Positions 1 to 6,761 of a DNA stretch of 13,366 nucleotides are shown one piece after another (within the stretch, counting starts at the first letter, position 1; the number at the start of each line of letters is the position of its first letter). This DNA is from an uncultured Collinsella sp. (GTDB lineage: Bacteria > Actinomycetota > Coriobacteriia > Coriobacteriales > Coriobacteriaceae), in the NCBI GenBank assembly GCA_902388545.1, contig CABMPS010000036.1:1-13366 (forward strand). Direction: 5' to 3'. Below the pieces are notes generated by a model, which was given only the letters and a program-made list of their open reading frames with translations, had not been told where the DNA came from and did not search any database. The position numbers and the translations under genes are program-made.

Positions 1-1
1 T

Positions 2-1120
2 ATGAATCCAAATCCCTTTAAGCCGACAGCTGGTAAGCGGCCTCCGATACTCATCGGTCGCGAGTCGGTCATCGAAGATTTTGAGGAAGGGCTCGACAAC
101 GGCGCCGGAGCGCCGGGCAGGCTCATGCTCATTACGGGAAACCGCGGCTGTGGCAAAACGGTTCTCCTGCGGGAGCTGCAACGTCTAGCCAGCGAGCGCG
201 GATGGGCGGTTGTCTCCGATTCCGCTTCGCTTGGTTTGTGCGACCGCTTGGCCGACGCGCTTCGCTCGAATAAACCCGTTGTGACGTCAATGGAGTTTGG
301 GCCGTCGTTTGGCCGGATGTCGGTCGAGGCGGCGCGGGCAAAAGGCGAGACATTGCGAGGGCTGGTCAACGAGCGTCTCAAGAAGCTCGGTCCGGGCAAG
401 GGCGTCTTGTTTGCGATTGACGAGGCACAATCGGTGTCTATCGAGGAACTGGCGGCTCTTGCCGTCCTCTATCAGCAGGTGCTCGGAGACCAGGATGCCA
501 CGGGCTTGCCCGATAGCGACCAGCGCGGTCTTGCGCTGGCGTTCGCCGGCTTGCCCAGTATGGTTGACGATCTGCTCGAAGAGCCGAGCGTGACGTTTTT
601 GCGTCGTGCCCAGCAGCGTACGTTGGGGGCAATATCTTTGCCCAAAGTACGCGATTCGTATATCCAGACGGTCAAAGACGCTGGTCTTTACGTTGACGCG
701 GAGACGGCGGACCTTGCGGCGCGCAAGAGCATGGGGCATCCCTATATGGTTCAGCTGGTGGGCTATTACATGTGGCGGTCTGCTGTCCGGCGTGGCTCGC
801 AGGTCATCGAAAGGCGCGATGTCGAGAATGGCCATGCGGATGCCGTCTCCGAGTTCTACGAAGCGGTTGACGCACCTCTGTATTACGGTCTGCGCAGCCC
901 TCAGCGCCTCTTTATCGAGGCTATGGCGGTTGACGAGGACAAGCCGACGCGCACGGCGGATATCATTGAGCGCTGCGACCGTACCCAGAGCTGGGCGAGT
1001 AAATATCGCGCAAGCCTGATTCGCGAGCGCGTCATCGAGGCCGCCGGATACGGCCTTGTGCGGTTTACCGTGCCCATGCTGGGCGAGTATATCCGCGACC
1101 GCGTTTTATGGCATGAGTAG
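2..1120 (+). CDS. AAA-type ATP-binding protein with C-terminal winged-helix-like region
   Basis: Cytosolic P-loop ATPase of 372 residues. Walker A is GNRGCGKT at residues 46-53, and Walker B is GVLFAIDEAQ at 134-143 with D140 and E141 as the acidic pair. A hydrophobic strand (LALAFAGLP, about 178-186) fits the sensor-1 strand. The last 75 residues (from SPQRLF, about 299) read as a winged-helix-like module, as in Orc1/Cdc6- and MalT-like STAND/AAA ATPases. There is no signal peptide or membrane segment. The ATG lies one base inside the window, so its ribosome binding site is not visible and the true start could be further upstream. The stop is 10 nt before the GTG of the UvrA-like gene, which indicates co-transcription. 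The ATPase call is firm; the cellular role is unknown. Confidence 0.85.
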   Translation: MNPNPFKPTAGKRPPILIGRESVIEDFEEGLDNGAGAPGRLMLITGNRGCGKTVLLRELQRLASERGWAVVSDSASLGLCDRLADALRSNKPVVTSMEFGPSFGRMSVEAARAKGETLRGLVNERLKKLGPGKGVLFAIDEAQSVSIEELAALAVLYQQVLGDQDATGLPDSDQRGLALAFAGLPSMVDDLLEEPSVTFLRRAQQRTLGAISLPKVRDSYIQTVKDAGLYVDAETADLAARKSMGHPYMVQLVGYYMWRSAVRRGSQVIERRDVENGHADAVSEFYEAVDAPLYYGLRSPQRLFIEAMAVDEDKPTRTADIIERCDRTQSWASKYRASLIRERVIEAAGYGLVRFTVPMLGEYIRDRVLWHE

Positions 1121-1130
1121 GGTGATAAAG

Positions 1131-3626
1131 GTGACGGAACAGAAGATGAGCCCGCAGGCTATCGAGGTGCGCGGTGCACGTGTCCACAATCTCAAGGACA
1201 TCGATATCGATATTCCGCTGGGGAGGCTCGTGGGCATTGCCGGCGTGTCGGGCTCGGGCAAGAGCTCGCTGGCGCTGGGAGTTCTTTATGCCGAGGGCTC
1301 GCGCCGTTACCTGGAGGCGCTCAGCACCTATACTCGACGTCGCCTGACGCAGGCCGAGCACGCCCAGGTGGACGAGGTATTGCACGTACCGGCGGCACTC
1401 GCGTTGCATCAGCGTCCCAGTGTGCCAGGCGTGCGCTCGACCTTTGGTACCATGACCGAGCTCAACAACAGTCTGCGTTTGCTCTTTAGCCGCTGTGCCC
1501 ATCACGTGTGCCCACATTGCGGGGCGCGTGTGGAGCCGAGCCTTAACGTGGCTGCGGGCCTGTCGCTCACGTGCCCCGCATGCGGCCGCGAGTTCTACGC
1601 GCCGAGTGCCGAGGACCTTGCCTTTAACAGCGGCGGTGCGTGCCCTACCTGCGGCGGCACCGGTGTCATGCGCGAGGTGGACGAAGCGAGCCTGGTGCCC
1701 GACGAGTCAAAGACCATCAACGAGGGCGCGGTGCTTCCCTGGGGTACGCTCATGTGGGATCTGATGAAGCAGGTAGCCGGCGAGATGGGCGTGCGCACCG
1801 ACGTGCCGTTTAACCAGCTCACGCCTCAAGAGCGCGACATCGTGTTCCACGGTCCGGCGGTTAAAAAGCACATTCTCTACGTTCCCAAAAACGGCGAGGG
1901 CGCCACGCCGCTCGATTTTACCTATTACAACGCTGTCTATACCGTCGAGAATGCGCTCGCCAAGGTTAAGGACGACAAGGGCCTCAAGCGCGTGGCGCGC
2001 TTTTTGCGCGAGGGGCCATGCCGTGACTGTGGCGGCACGCGTCTCTCCGAGGCCGCACGCCATCCCCAGGTGCGCGGTATCAATCTGGCGCAGGCCGCGG
2101 CTATGACGCTGGGTGAGGCGATTGAGTGGGTGCGCGGGGTGCCCGCATCCTTGCCGGCCGAGATGCAGCCCATGGCGACGGATATCTGCGATTCGTTTTT
2201 GAGCACGGCCCGTCGACTGGTCGATCTGGGCCTCGATTACCTTTCACTCGACCGCGCCGGTGCCACGCTCTCCACGGGCGAGCGTCAGCGCGTGCAGCTC
2301 GCCCGCGTGGTGCGTAACCGATCGACGGGCGTGCTCTATGTGCTGGACGAGCCCTCGATTGGCTTGCATCCTGCCAATGTCGACGGCCTGGTAGGCGTGA
2401 TGCGCGATTTGGTGGATGACGGCAACACCGTGGTCGTTGTCGACCACGACACGCGCGTACTGGCGGAAGCCGACTATCTGGTCGAGATGGGCCCCGTTGC
2501 CGGAGCAGGCGGCGGCAATGTGATCGCCGCGGGCGCGGTAGGCGAGGTCGAAGAATCGCAGGGCAGCCGCATCGCCCCATTTTTGCGCTCGGAGCCTGAG
2601 CGCTTGCGTCCGCAGGTGCCTGACGACGAAATGTTTGACCGGGGCCATATCCGCATGGCGACCGATGCCATCCATACCGTCAAACCGCTCGAAGTCGATA
2701 TACCGCGCGGTCGCCTTGTCGCGGTGACGGGCGTTTCGGGTTCGGGTAAGACGACGTTGGTGCTCGAGACACTCATCCCGGCACTTAAGGCGCAGGCAGC
2801 CAGCGAGCGCCTGCCAAAACACGTGCGTTGGGTCGATGCCGAGGGCATTGCACGTGCCAACCTGATAGACGCCACGCCCATCGGTGCCAACGTGCGTTCG
2901 ACGGTGGCGACTTATGCCGACATCCATGATGAGCTGCGTCGCGCCTTCGCCCGTACGCCCGAGGCCAAGGCAGCCGGCTACAAGGCGGGCGCCTTTAGCT
3001 ACAACACTGGCGCTTTGCGCTGCCCTACGTGCGATGGCACGGGCTCGATATCGCTCGACGTGCAGTTTTTGCCCGACGTCGAGATCGTCTGTCCGGCATG
3101 TCGTGGCTCACGTTATGCAGACGCGGCTTCGCATATCCATCGCGAGGGCAAGGACGGGAGCTTGCTGACGTTGCCGCAGCTCATGGACATGAGTGTGGAC
3201 GAGGCCCTCGACGCCACGCTGGGACTCAAAAAGGTACAGGCGCGCTTGCAGACCTTGCACGACCTGGGATTGGGTTATCTCACGCTCGGTGAGCCCACGC
3301 CGGCGCTTTCGGGCGGCGAGGCGCAGCGTCTTAAGCTTGCGAGCGAGATGGGCCGCGTGCAGGACGATGCCGTATTCGTATTTGACGAGCCCACGATCGG
3401 CCTGCATCCGCTCGATGTTCAGGTGTTGCTGAGTGTGTTTGACGGCCTCGTCGCCAAGGGCGCCACAGTTGTCGTGATCGAACACGACCTCGACCTTGTC
3501 CGCAACGCCGACTATGTGATCGACATGGGCCCGGGCGGCGGTGACGCGGGCGGGCAAATCGTCTGCGCCGGCACGCCGGGCGACATCGTGGCCTGCCCCG
3601 CAAGCATCACCGGCCGCTACCTATAA
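1131..3626 (+). CDS. Short UvrA-like tandem ABC ATPase (UvrA2 class, no UvrB-binding domain)
   Basis: Protein of 831 residues with the tandem ABC layout of UvrA. The first half has Walker A GVSGSGKSS (38-46), signature LSTGERQRVQLA (380-391) and Walker B VLYVLDEPS (401-409). The second half has Walker A GVSGSGKTT (534-542), signature LSGGEAQRLKLA (726-737) and Walker B VFVFDEPT (748-755). Two zinc modules have CX2C-X19-CX2C spacing: C148/C151/C171/C174 and C631/C634/C654/C657. Canonical UvrA is about 940 residues. Here only about 17 residues separate the CPHC at 127-130 from the first zinc module, where UvrA carries its UvrB-binding domain, so that domain is missing. GTG 1131 is chosen because AGGGTGAT precedes it at good spacing; ATG 1113 and ATG 1146 lack a comparable site. 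Such short UvrA proteins are linked in the literature to DNA-damage tolerance or DNA-binding-drug resistance. Classical excision repair through UvrB is unlikely. Confidence 0.9.
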   Translation: MTEQKMSPQAIEVRGARVHNLKDIDIDIPLGRLVGIAGVSGSGKSSLALGVLYAEGSRRYLEALSTYTRRRLTQAEHAQVDEVLHVPAALALHQRPSVPGVRSTFGTMTELNNSLRLLFSRCAHHVCPHCGARVEPSLNVAAGLSLTCPACGREFYAPSAEDLAFNSGGACPTCGGTGVMREVDEASLVPDESKTINEGAVLPWGTLMWDLMKQVAGEMGVRTDVPFNQLTPQERDIVFHGPAVKKHILYVPKNGEGATPLDFTYYNAVYTVENALAKVKDDKGLKRVARFLREGPCRDCGGTRLSEAARHPQVRGINLAQAAAMTLGEAIEWVRGVPASLPAEMQPMATDICDSFLSTARRLVDLGLDYLSLDRAGATLSTGERQRVQLARVVRNRSTGVLYVLDEPSIGLHPANVDGLVGVMRDLVDDGNTVVVVDHDTRVLAEADYLVEMGPVAGAGGGNVIAAGAVGEVEESQGSRIAPFLRSEPERLRPQVPDDEMFDRGHIRMATDAIHTVKPLEVDIPRGRLVAVTGVSGSGKTTLVLETLIPALKAQAASERLPKHVRWVDAEGIARANLIDATPIGANVRSTVATYADIHDELRRAFARTPEAKAAGYKAGAFSYNTGALRCPTCDGTGSISLDVQFLPDVEIVCPACRGSRYADAASHIHREGKDGSLLTLPQLMDMSVDEALDATLGLKKVQARLQTLHDLGLGYLTLGEPTPALSGGEAQRLKLASEMGRVQDDAVFVFDEPTIGLHPLDVQVLLSVFDGLVAKGATVVVIEHDLDLVRNADYVIDMGPGGGDAGGQIVCAGTPGDIVACPASITGRYL

Positions 3627-3629
3627 CCG

Positions 3630-3662
3630 AATGTGACAAAGGGACAGTTCCTTTGTCACATT
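3630..3662. repeat. 13-bp perfect inverted repeat with GACAG loop between convergent genes
   Basis: The arms at 3630-3642 and 3650-3662 are perfect complements (AATGTGACAAAGG / CCTTTGTCACATT) around the 7-nt loop GACAGTT. It lies between the convergent stops of the UvrA-like gene (3626) and trmL (3656), and contains the trmL stop codon and last codon. No T-run follows on either strand, so it is not a textbook intrinsic terminator, although a bidirectional transcription block is plausible. The loop resembles that of the hairpin at 4279-4317. Confidence 0.8.
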
Positions 3663-4255
3663 CCCGGAAAGCCTGTTTGGCGCAGGGCCTCGTAGAGGAC
3701 GATGGCGGCGCTGTTGGAGAGGTTGAGAGCGCTGATGCGGTAGTCGTCCGGGTCGACGAAGTTGCCGCAGATATCCTGTCGAAGGATGGCTTCGTGGCTG
3801 TCCTCGGTATGCCCGAGCGACTCCTCGTGGGCCTCCCAGGCGTCGGCGTTTTCGAGCGAGTCGCAATCGCGCAACATGGGGATGCGCTCGCAGCGCTCGG
3901 GCGCCGCGGCAAGCAGTGGCTCGGGAACCCCCGAGCTCTCGCTGCCAAAGACCAAAAAGTCACCGTCGCGGTAGGTACTTTGCGCATAGGTGCGGCGCGC
4001 CTTTTTGGTCAGCAGATGCAGGCGTTCGTCGGCGGGGGAGAGGCCGTTGCGCGCAAGGAAATCCTCCCAGCCGGCATAGGTCGTCACGTCCAAATTTTGC
4101 CAGTAGCCCAGGCCGGCGCGACGCACCGTCTTGTCGTCGAGCGAAAACCCCAGCGGCTCCACCAGATGCAGGCGGGCGCCAGTAACCACGCAGGTGCGGC
4201 CGATATTGCCCGTATTGGCCGGAATCTCGGGCGCATACAGCACAATGTTGAACAT
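3656..4255 (-). CDS. trmL: tRNA (cytidine(34)-2'-O)-methyltransferase, SPOUT family
   Basis: SPOUT-class methyltransferase of 199 residues, predicted to 2'-O-methylate the wobble nucleotide of tRNA-Leu isoacceptors using S-adenosylmethionine in the cytosol. It shows NTGNIGR (14-20), the AdoMet loop FGSESSG (103-109), IPM (125-127) and the knot motif LNLSNSAAIVLYEALRQ (177-193). TrmL proteins are usually about 150-160 residues. The excess lies between IPM and LNLSN, about residues 128-172, where the family normally has only a few residues. The start at 4255 is supported by AAGGAG (4260-4265) four nt upstream; longer readings in this frame lack a site and would run through the hairpin at 4279-4317. 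The stop TGA lies inside the 3630-3662 palindrome. Family assignment is firm; the exact target nucleotide is inferred from the family. Confidence 0.85.
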   Translation of the reverse strand: MFNIVLYAPEIPANTGNIGRTCVVTGARLHLVEPLGFSLDDKTVRRAGLGYWQNLDVTTYAGWEDFLARNGLSPADERLHLLTKKARRTYAQSTYRDGDFLVFGSESSGVPEPLLAAAPERCERIPMLRDCDSLENADAWEAHEESLGHTEDSHEAILRQDICGNFVDPDDYRISALNLSNSAAIVLYEALRQTGFPGM

Positions 4256-4278
4256 GAATCTCCTTAGCTCAGAACGAA

Positions 4279-4317
4279 AAACCACCACGAAGGGGACAGG
4301 CACCTTCGTGGTGGTTT
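4279..4317 (-). terminator. 15-bp hairpin with T-run downstream of the CobW-type gene (GGACAG-loop repeat)
   Basis: The arms at 4279-4293 and 4303-4317 are perfectly complementary (AAACCACCACGAAGG and its complement) around the 9-nt loop GGACAGGCA. On the minus strand the 3' arm runs into five consecutive T residues, so it can act as an intrinsic terminator for the CobW-type gene, whose stop is at 4357, upstream of trmL. It shares the AAGG-(G)GACAG-CCTT core with the repeat at 3630-3662 although the outer stems differ. Confidence 0.65.
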
Positions 4318-4356
4318 GGCGGTTACGTAGGCGGAAAAATGCCCGCTTGGATAAAC

Positions 4357-5487
4357 CTAGGCGCGGTGCCAGTCGGTCAGGCAGGCATCGAGGGAGGCGA
4401 TGAGCGCATCCTTGTCCATGTGACGGCCGATGATGCACAGGCTCGTCATGCGGTCGCCCGTCTCGTCGTCCCAAATCTGCATGATCTCGGGGTTCTCGTC
4501 GATGATCTTCTGCTTCTCGCCCTCGGGCGCGGAGTCAACGAACAGGCCGTTCTCCATCAGGCGCATCTGGTGGCCGGCCTGCTCGAACATGTAGCACATG
4601 TCCGGATTGCTGGCCTGCCACAGCGGACCCTTGACGCGGATGACCTCGTCGGGCCACTCCTGCTCAACAAAATCGGTGAACTTCTGCAGGTCAAACGGCT
4701 TGCGGCGCGAGTACACAAAGGTCTCGATGTCGTACTCGAGCACCTCGGGGTCGTCGTGCTCCTCGGGATGCTCCATGGCCTCGATCCAAGCGGCGGAGTT
4801 GTAGGCGCGCATAAAGTCGAAGCGGCCGGTGTCGAGCAGCTCCTCCATGGGGACCTCGCCGTTTTGGGCTTCGACGATCACGGCGTCCTTCTGCAGGCTG
4901 CGCACAATGGCCTTGAGCTCTGCGATCTGCTCGGGGGTGACGGTGTCAGTCTTATTAAGAATCAGCGTGGAGCAAAACTCGATCTGCTGGATGAGCAGGC
5001 TCTCGATGTCGTCCTCGTCGATATCCTCGGCCAGCAGGTCGCGGCCGCCGTTGAACTCGTCGTACATGCGGGCGCAGTCGACCACGGCCACGATGTTGTC
5101 GAGCGCGAGCTTGGGCTCGCCGCCCACCTTGGCCTCGTCGCAGAAGCTCGAGATGGTGTAGGCGATGGGGATAGGCTCGCAAATACCCGAGGCCTCGATG
5201 ATGATGTAGTCGAACTTGCCCGAATCGGCGATGCCCTGCAGCTGGTTGGCCAGGTCGTCCGAAAGCGTGCAGCAGATGCAGCCGTTGGTGAGCGGGATAA
5301 GGTCGTCGGTCTCGGAAAGGCCGCCGTCGGCGATAAGGCTGGCGTCGACGTTGATCTCGCCGATATCGTTGACGATCACGGCAGCGCGGATGCCGCCGTC
5401 GTTGGCGAGGATGTGGTTGAGCAGCGTGGTCTTGCCGGCACCGAGGTATCCGGTAAGCATGATGATCTTCACGGGTTTGTTGGGCAT
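4357..5487 (-). CDS. CobW/COG0523-family GTPase (putative metallochaperone)
   Basis: G3E-family GTPase of 376 residues, probably a cytosolic GTP-driven metal insertase or metallochaperone. The N-terminal GTPase domain shows Walker A GYLGAGKTT (13-21), NDIGE (40-44) where the family usually has NEFGE, the family metal site GCICC with C70, C72 and C73, and NKTD (178-181) for guanine specificity. The CobW C-terminal domain starts at about residue 253 (YSRRKPFDLQKF). The linker near 240-255 is acidic, and there is no long histidine tract as in some zinc-loaded members. ATG 5487 is chosen because AAAGGAGGG (5491-5499) sits just upstream; the in-frame ATG 5508 would place that site inside the gene. 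No Zur-like palindrome or cobalamin riboswitch was seen upstream, so the metal (Zn, Co, Fe) cannot be assigned. Neighbours do not include cobalamin genes. Confidence 0.88.
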   Translation of the reverse strand: MPNKPVKIIMLTGYLGAGKTTLLNHILANDGGIRAAVIVNDIGEINVDASLIADGGLSETDDLIPLTNGCICCTLSDDLANQLQGIADSGKFDYIIIEASGICEPIPIAYTISSFCDEAKVGGEPKLALDNIVAVVDCARMYDEFNGGRDLLAEDIDEDDIESLLIQQIEFCSTLILNKTDTVTPEQIAELKAIVRSLQKDAVIVEAQNGEVPMEELLDTGRFDFMRAYNSAAWIEAMEHPEEHDDPEVLEYDIETFVYSRRKPFDLQKFTDFVEQEWPDEVIRVKGPLWQASNPDMCYMFEQAGHQMRLMENGLFVDSAPEGEKQKIIDENPEIMQIWDDETGDRMTSLCIIGRHMDKDALIASLDACLTDWHRA

Positions 5488-5573
5488 GTGCCCTCCTTTG
5501 TTAGACATGGCTTACAGTTGAATCTTATGCCAAACGCCTGCTCTTATACCCACGCGCCGACAAATAACACAGG

Positions 5574-5915
5574 CTACTCCCAGGCTCCCCACACGTCGGG
5601 ACAATAACCGACGGTGGCCTTTTTGCCGTTGCGCACGATGGGCTCGGCCAGAACCTGATGGTTCTCGAGCAGCTTGTCGAAGCGCTGGCTGGGGGTAAGG
5701 TGCTGGATGAGTGCGAGCGTCTCCTCGTCCTTGGCTTTGGGGTTGAGCAGCTTGTCGATGCCGCCAACCGCCTGCATCACGCTCGTGAGCTCGCCCTTGC
5801 TCATCTCCTTTTCCTTAAGGTCGATAAACTGCACCTTAATGCGGCGCTCCTTAAAATAGCGCTGGGCCTTCTTGGTGTCGAAGGACTTTTTGGTGCCAAA
5901 GATTTGAATATTCAT
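5574..5915 (-). CDS. ArsC/Spx-family thioredoxin-fold protein lacking the N-terminal catalytic cysteine
   Basis: Small cytosolic protein of 113 residues with the ArsC/Spx fold. The N-terminal strand and loop read IFGTKKSFDTKKA (5-17), and the C-terminal half has the family signature EPIVRNGKKATVGY (about 92-105). In arsenate reductases and Spx the loop carries CX2C or CX2S; here the expected cysteine is Ser11. The only cysteine is in VGYCPD near the C-terminus. It is therefore unlikely to be an arsenate reductase using the usual mechanism; a Spx-like regulatory or other role is possible. ATG 5915 begins the conserved region. Only a weak purine-rich site (GGCGGAACC) precedes it, and this lies in the 3' arm of a hairpin (5925-5946). 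The long structured region upstream suggests leader-based control. Family call fairly firm, function unknown. Confidence 0.8.
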   Translation of the reverse strand: MNIQIFGTKKSFDTKKAQRYFKERRIKVQFIDLKEKEMSKGELTSVMQAVGGIDKLLNPKAKDEETLALIQHLTPSQRFDKLLENHQVLAEPIVRNGKKATVGYCPDVWGAWE

Positions 5916-5924
5916 TGTTTGGTT

Positions 5925-5946
5925 CCGCCGTTCTAACGAACGGCGG
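5925..5946 (-). promoter_or_regulatory. 9-bp hairpin immediately before the Spx/ArsC-like start
   Basis: The arms at 5925-5933 and 5938-5946 pair perfectly (CCGCCGTTC / GAACGGCGG, 4-nt loop). On the minus-strand transcript the hairpin ends 9 nt before ATG 5915, and its 3' arm contains the only purine-rich candidate ribosome site (GGCGG). No T-run follows, so it is not a terminator. Its 5' arm overlaps the 3' arm of the larger helix at 5939-5959, so the two cannot form together. Confidence 0.55.
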
Positions 5947-6096
5947 TCACCTCGACGCTGCAAAGCCATCTGATGGGCAATCTGCCTTTCAATCGTCGGG
6001 CGCGGGCCAAAGCCCAGTGCCCTCCTCTTTCAAGGCACCTTGCCTCATCAGCTGGCTTTTCGCTGACATTGATAGAACATCAAGGTGACCACCGCT
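5939..6096 (-). promoter_or_regulatory. Long rod-like structured leader RNA (possible riboswitch or sRNA)
   Basis: Read on the minus strand, this 158-nt stretch between the flavoprotein stop (6101) and the Spx/ArsC-like start folds into one long rod. P1 pairs 6076-6096 with 5939-5959: 21 consecutive pairs, 16 Watson-Crick and 5 G-U. After an asymmetric internal loop (16 nt against 2 nt), P2 pairs 6053-6059 with 5962-5968 (7 bp), then 6046-6051 with 5970-5975 (6 bp, after one G-A mismatch), then 6040-6044 with 5976-5980 (5 bp, after a bulged A). P3 pairs 6032-6037 with 5983-5988. Near the tip, 6019-6022 pairs with 5998-6001, and 6012-6015 pairs with 6004-6007 around a UUUG loop. No riboswitch class I know matches it by eye. 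A decayed MITE with terminal inverted repeats is the main alternative. Confidence 0.5.
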
Positions 6097-6100
6097 GGAA

Positions 6101-6724
6101 TTATCGGATGAAGTTGGTTCTAGCGCGATCGGCCTGGGGCGCTTCGATGCCGGCGGCCTTTCCCGCCTCGATGCAACGCAGGAGCCAGGCCATGTTTTTG
6201 CCGATGTTTCGCATGGTGGCAAGGCCTTCGGCGTCCTGGGCGGCCTCACCCGGCACGGCACCAAAGACGTTGTTCCAGTAGGTGGATGCTACCACGGGCA
6301 TCTGGTTGATGGTGAAGTACTTGTTGAGCACATCGAAGGTGGTCGACGTGCCGCCGCGACGGGCAACGGCGACAGCGGCGCCCGGCTTGTGCGCAAAGGC
6401 CTTGCTGCCTGCATAGAATGCGCGGTCGAGTGCCGAGAGGATGCGTCCGCTGGGGTGCGCGTAGTAGACGGGCGAGCCAAAGACAAAGCCGTCTGCCTGC
6501 TCGGCGGCGGCAATCAGCTCGTTGACCATGTCGTCGTCAAAGGTGCAGCGGCAATCGAGTTTGCCGCACTGGCCGCAACCGATGCAATCGCGAATGGGCT
6601 TAGCGCCTAGCTGAAACACCTCGGTATCGATACCCTCGGCGTTGAGCTGCTCGGCGACCTCGGCGAGTGCGCGGGCGGTGTTGCCGTTTGCCTTGGGGCT
6701 GCCATTGACCAAAAGAACCTTCAT
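6101..6724 (-). CDS. Flavodoxin-fold NAD(P)H-dependent oxidoreductase / iron-sulfur flavoprotein-like
   Basis: FMN-binding redox protein of 207 residues. The N-terminus VLLVNGSPKANGNTARAL (3-20) is the flavodoxin-like phosphate-binding loop of NADPH-dependent FMN reductases, and GSPVYYAHPSG is the second FMN contact segment. A compact cysteine cluster, C47, C50, C53, C58 and C60 (CIGCGQCGKLDCRC), follows the CX2CX2CX4C spacing of iron-sulfur flavoproteins that carry a [4Fe-4S] cluster, with one extra cysteine. DDDM follows it, as in many relatives. ATG 6724 is supported by AGGGAG at 6731-6736 six nt upstream; the frame stays open to 7168 but that extension has no coding character. An extended -10 motif (6762-6770) would give a short leader. 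Substrate and electron partner are unknown. It is separated by a 185-bp gap from the next gene in the same direction. Confidence 0.85.
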   Translation of the reverse strand: MKVLLVNGSPKANGNTARALAEVAEQLNAEGIDTEVFQLGAKPIRDCIGCGQCGKLDCRCTFDDDMVNELIAAAEQADGFVFGSPVYYAHPSGRILSALDRAFYAGSKAFAHKPGAAVAVARRGGTSTTFDVLNKYFTINQMPVVASTYWNNVFGAVPGEAAQDAEGLATMRNIGKNMAWLLRCIEAGKAAGIEAPQADRARTNFIR

Positions 6725-6761
6725 CACTAACTCCCTCTGCTGTCGGTGACTTCTGCGAAGG

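Noticed and set aside
1056..1130. Upstream starts for the UvrA-like gene (1056, and ATG 1113 overlapping the ATPase stop)
   Set aside because: No ribosome site precedes either, and the extra residues are translated from the ATPase gene in another frame; GTG 1131 has a good site.
4339..5607. Long plus-strand open frame (422 codons) over the CobW region
   Set aside because: It is the antisense of the CobW-type gene, has no ribosome site or recognisable motif, and is explained by GC-rich codon bias of the real gene.
6020..6055. CTGATGA followed by GAAA on the minus strand, resembling a hammerhead ribozyme core
   Set aside because: Stem II does not close correctly before GAAA, no cleavage-site UH with matching stem III was found, and CTGATG pairs instead with CATCAG in the long rod.
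5939..6096. Known riboswitch classes (cobalamin, FMN, TPP, lysine, c-di-GMP, fluoride, M-box, glmS)
   Set aside because: None of their conserved core strings could be found by eye in the minus-strand leader; a covariance search would be decisive.
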